Source: an uncultured Verrucomicrobiota bacterium (GTDB lineage: Bacteria; Verrucomicrobiota; Kiritimatiellia; RFP12; UBA1067). Taken from it: 5,945 bases of DNA. This document shows positions 5,302 to 5,945 of the stretch, one piece after another. A program made the translations under genes and the position numbers. How positions within the stretch are numbered: the first letter of the stretch is position 1; each line of letters begins with the position of its first letter. Location of the stretch: the NCBI GenBank assembly GCA_945947925.1, contig CAMEZU010000120.1:1-5945 (forward strand), in the 5' to 3' direction. The notes below the pieces were generated by a model, which did no database searches, was not told the DNA's origin, and worked only from the letters and a program-made list of their open reading frames with translations.

Positions 5302-5945
5302 TTACTTGGCGGCGATCACGCGGGCCATCTCGACGACCTTGTTCGAGTAACCCCACTCGTTGTCGTACCAGGAGCAGACCTTGACGAAGGTCGGGTCGAG
5401 CTGGATGCCGGCCTTGACGTCGAAGATCGACGTGCGGGCATCGTTGCGGAAGTCGGTGGAGACGACCGCGTCAGCCGTGTAGCCGAGAACGCCCTTGAGG
5501 CCGCCCTCGCAGACGCACTTCTCGGACGCTTCCTTCATCGCCGCGCAGATTTCCTCGTAGGTCGCCGGCTTCTCGAGCTCGGCCGTGAGGTCGACGAACG
5601 AGACGTCGGAGGTCGGAACGCGGACGGACATGCCCGTGAGCTTGCCGTTGAGCTCGGGGAGAACCTTGCCGACGGCCTTCGCCGCGCCCGTGGAGGACGG
5701 GATCATGTTCTCGAGGATGCCACGGCCACCGCGCCAGTCCTTCTTGGACGGGCCGTCAACGGTCTTCTGCGTCGCGGTCGCGGCGTGAATCGTCGTCATG
5801 AGACCGCGCTTGATGCCGAACTTGTCGTTGAGGACCTTGGAGATCGGCGCGAGGCAGTTCGTCGTGCAGGACGCGTTGGAGATGATGTCCTGGCCGGCGT
5901 ACGTCGTGTGGTTGACGCCGTAGACGAACATCGGGGTGGAGTCCT
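5302..5945 (-). CDS. gap: Glyceraldehyde-3-phosphate dehydrogenase, partial (N-terminus beyond the right edge)
   Basis: The enzyme oxidises and phosphorylates glyceraldehyde 3-phosphate to 1,3-bisphosphoglycerate in the cytoplasm during glycolysis. About 213 residues are visible, reading from DSTPMFVYGVNH at the window edge to the TAA, so the reading frame continues rightwards. The missing part is the NAD-binding N-terminal third (roughly 115-125 residues by family length). The visible part has the catalytic cysteine in SNASCTTNC (codon at 5868-5866), the partner histidine 27 residues later in TTIHAATATQ, the loop SSTGAAKAVGKVLPELNGKL, the SVRVPTSDVSFVDL strand and the closing YDNEWGYSNKVV. 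These are textbook features and nothing appears broken. The in-frame ATG at 5931 is internal, since the conserved DxTPMFVYGVNH stretch spans it. A strong terminator ends the transcript. Confidence 0.97.
   Translation of the reverse strand, partial: DSTPMFVYGVNHTTYAGQDIISNASCTTNCLAPISKVLNDKFGIKRGLMTTIHAATATQKTVDGPSKKDWRGGRGILENMIPSSTGAAKAVGKVLPELNGKLTGMSVRVPTSDVSFVDLTAELEKPATYEEICAAMKEASEKCVCEGGLKGVLGYTADAVVSTDFRNDARTSIFDVKAGIQLDPTFVKVCSWYDNEWGYSNKVVEMARVIAAK

Noticed and set aside
1..5945. Search for mobile elements, CRISPR arrays, toxin-antitoxin or defence genes.
   Set aside because: No transposase, repeat array, integrase or known defence motif was seen; all long coding frames belong to ordinary metabolic, signalling or glycan families.

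Overview
The window is a GC-rich bacterial chromosomal segment with five protein-coding genes packed closely together and no sign of mobile elements, CRISPR arrays or RNA genes. Three things suggest a member of the Planctomycetes-Verrucomicrobia-Chlamydiae group, perhaps a gut or rumen Kiritimatiellota, Lentisphaerota or Verrucomicrobiota. These are the divergent GH10 glycoside hydrolase with an added N-terminal beta segment, the histidine kinase with a periplasmic region of repeated OB-like units, and the GC-rich coding with consensus TATAAT -10 boxes. This placement rests on remembered family resemblance, not on a search.

Layout from left to right: (1) 1-103 lies downstream of the xylanase gene. 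It holds a good minus-strand sigma70-type promoter, a GC hairpin and a strong ribosome binding site pointing off the left edge, so a minus-strand gene probably starts just outside. (2) 104-1756, minus strand, encodes a secreted GH10 endo-xylanase-like enzyme. (3) 1757-1921 is a divergent control region with one promoter for each side and two 14-bp direct repeats 22 bp apart. (4) 1922-2503, plus strand, encodes a small phosphoglycosyl transferase that starts surface-glycan synthesis. (5) 2513-3133 and 3130-5223, minus strand, form a two-component operon in which the kinase gene is followed by the NarL-type regulator gene with an ATGA overlap. (6) 5224-5301 holds the terminator of the glyceraldehyde-3-phosphate dehydrogenase gene merged with the promoter of the kinase operon. 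(7) 5302-5945, minus strand, is the C-terminal two thirds of glyceraldehyde-3-phosphate dehydrogenase and runs off the right edge.

Functionally this is a mixed neighbourhood: glycolysis, signalling, glycan assembly and polysaccharide breakdown. Only the kinase/regulator pair is clearly a working unit. The xylanase and the sugar transferase share a control region, but nothing shows that they act together. I see no convincing undescribed system. The more interesting signals are regulatory: two genes with TGCTATAAT ending 8-9 nt before the ATG (probable leaderless transcripts), a terminator fused to a promoter, and an AraC-like direct-repeat operator candidate in front of the xylanase gene.
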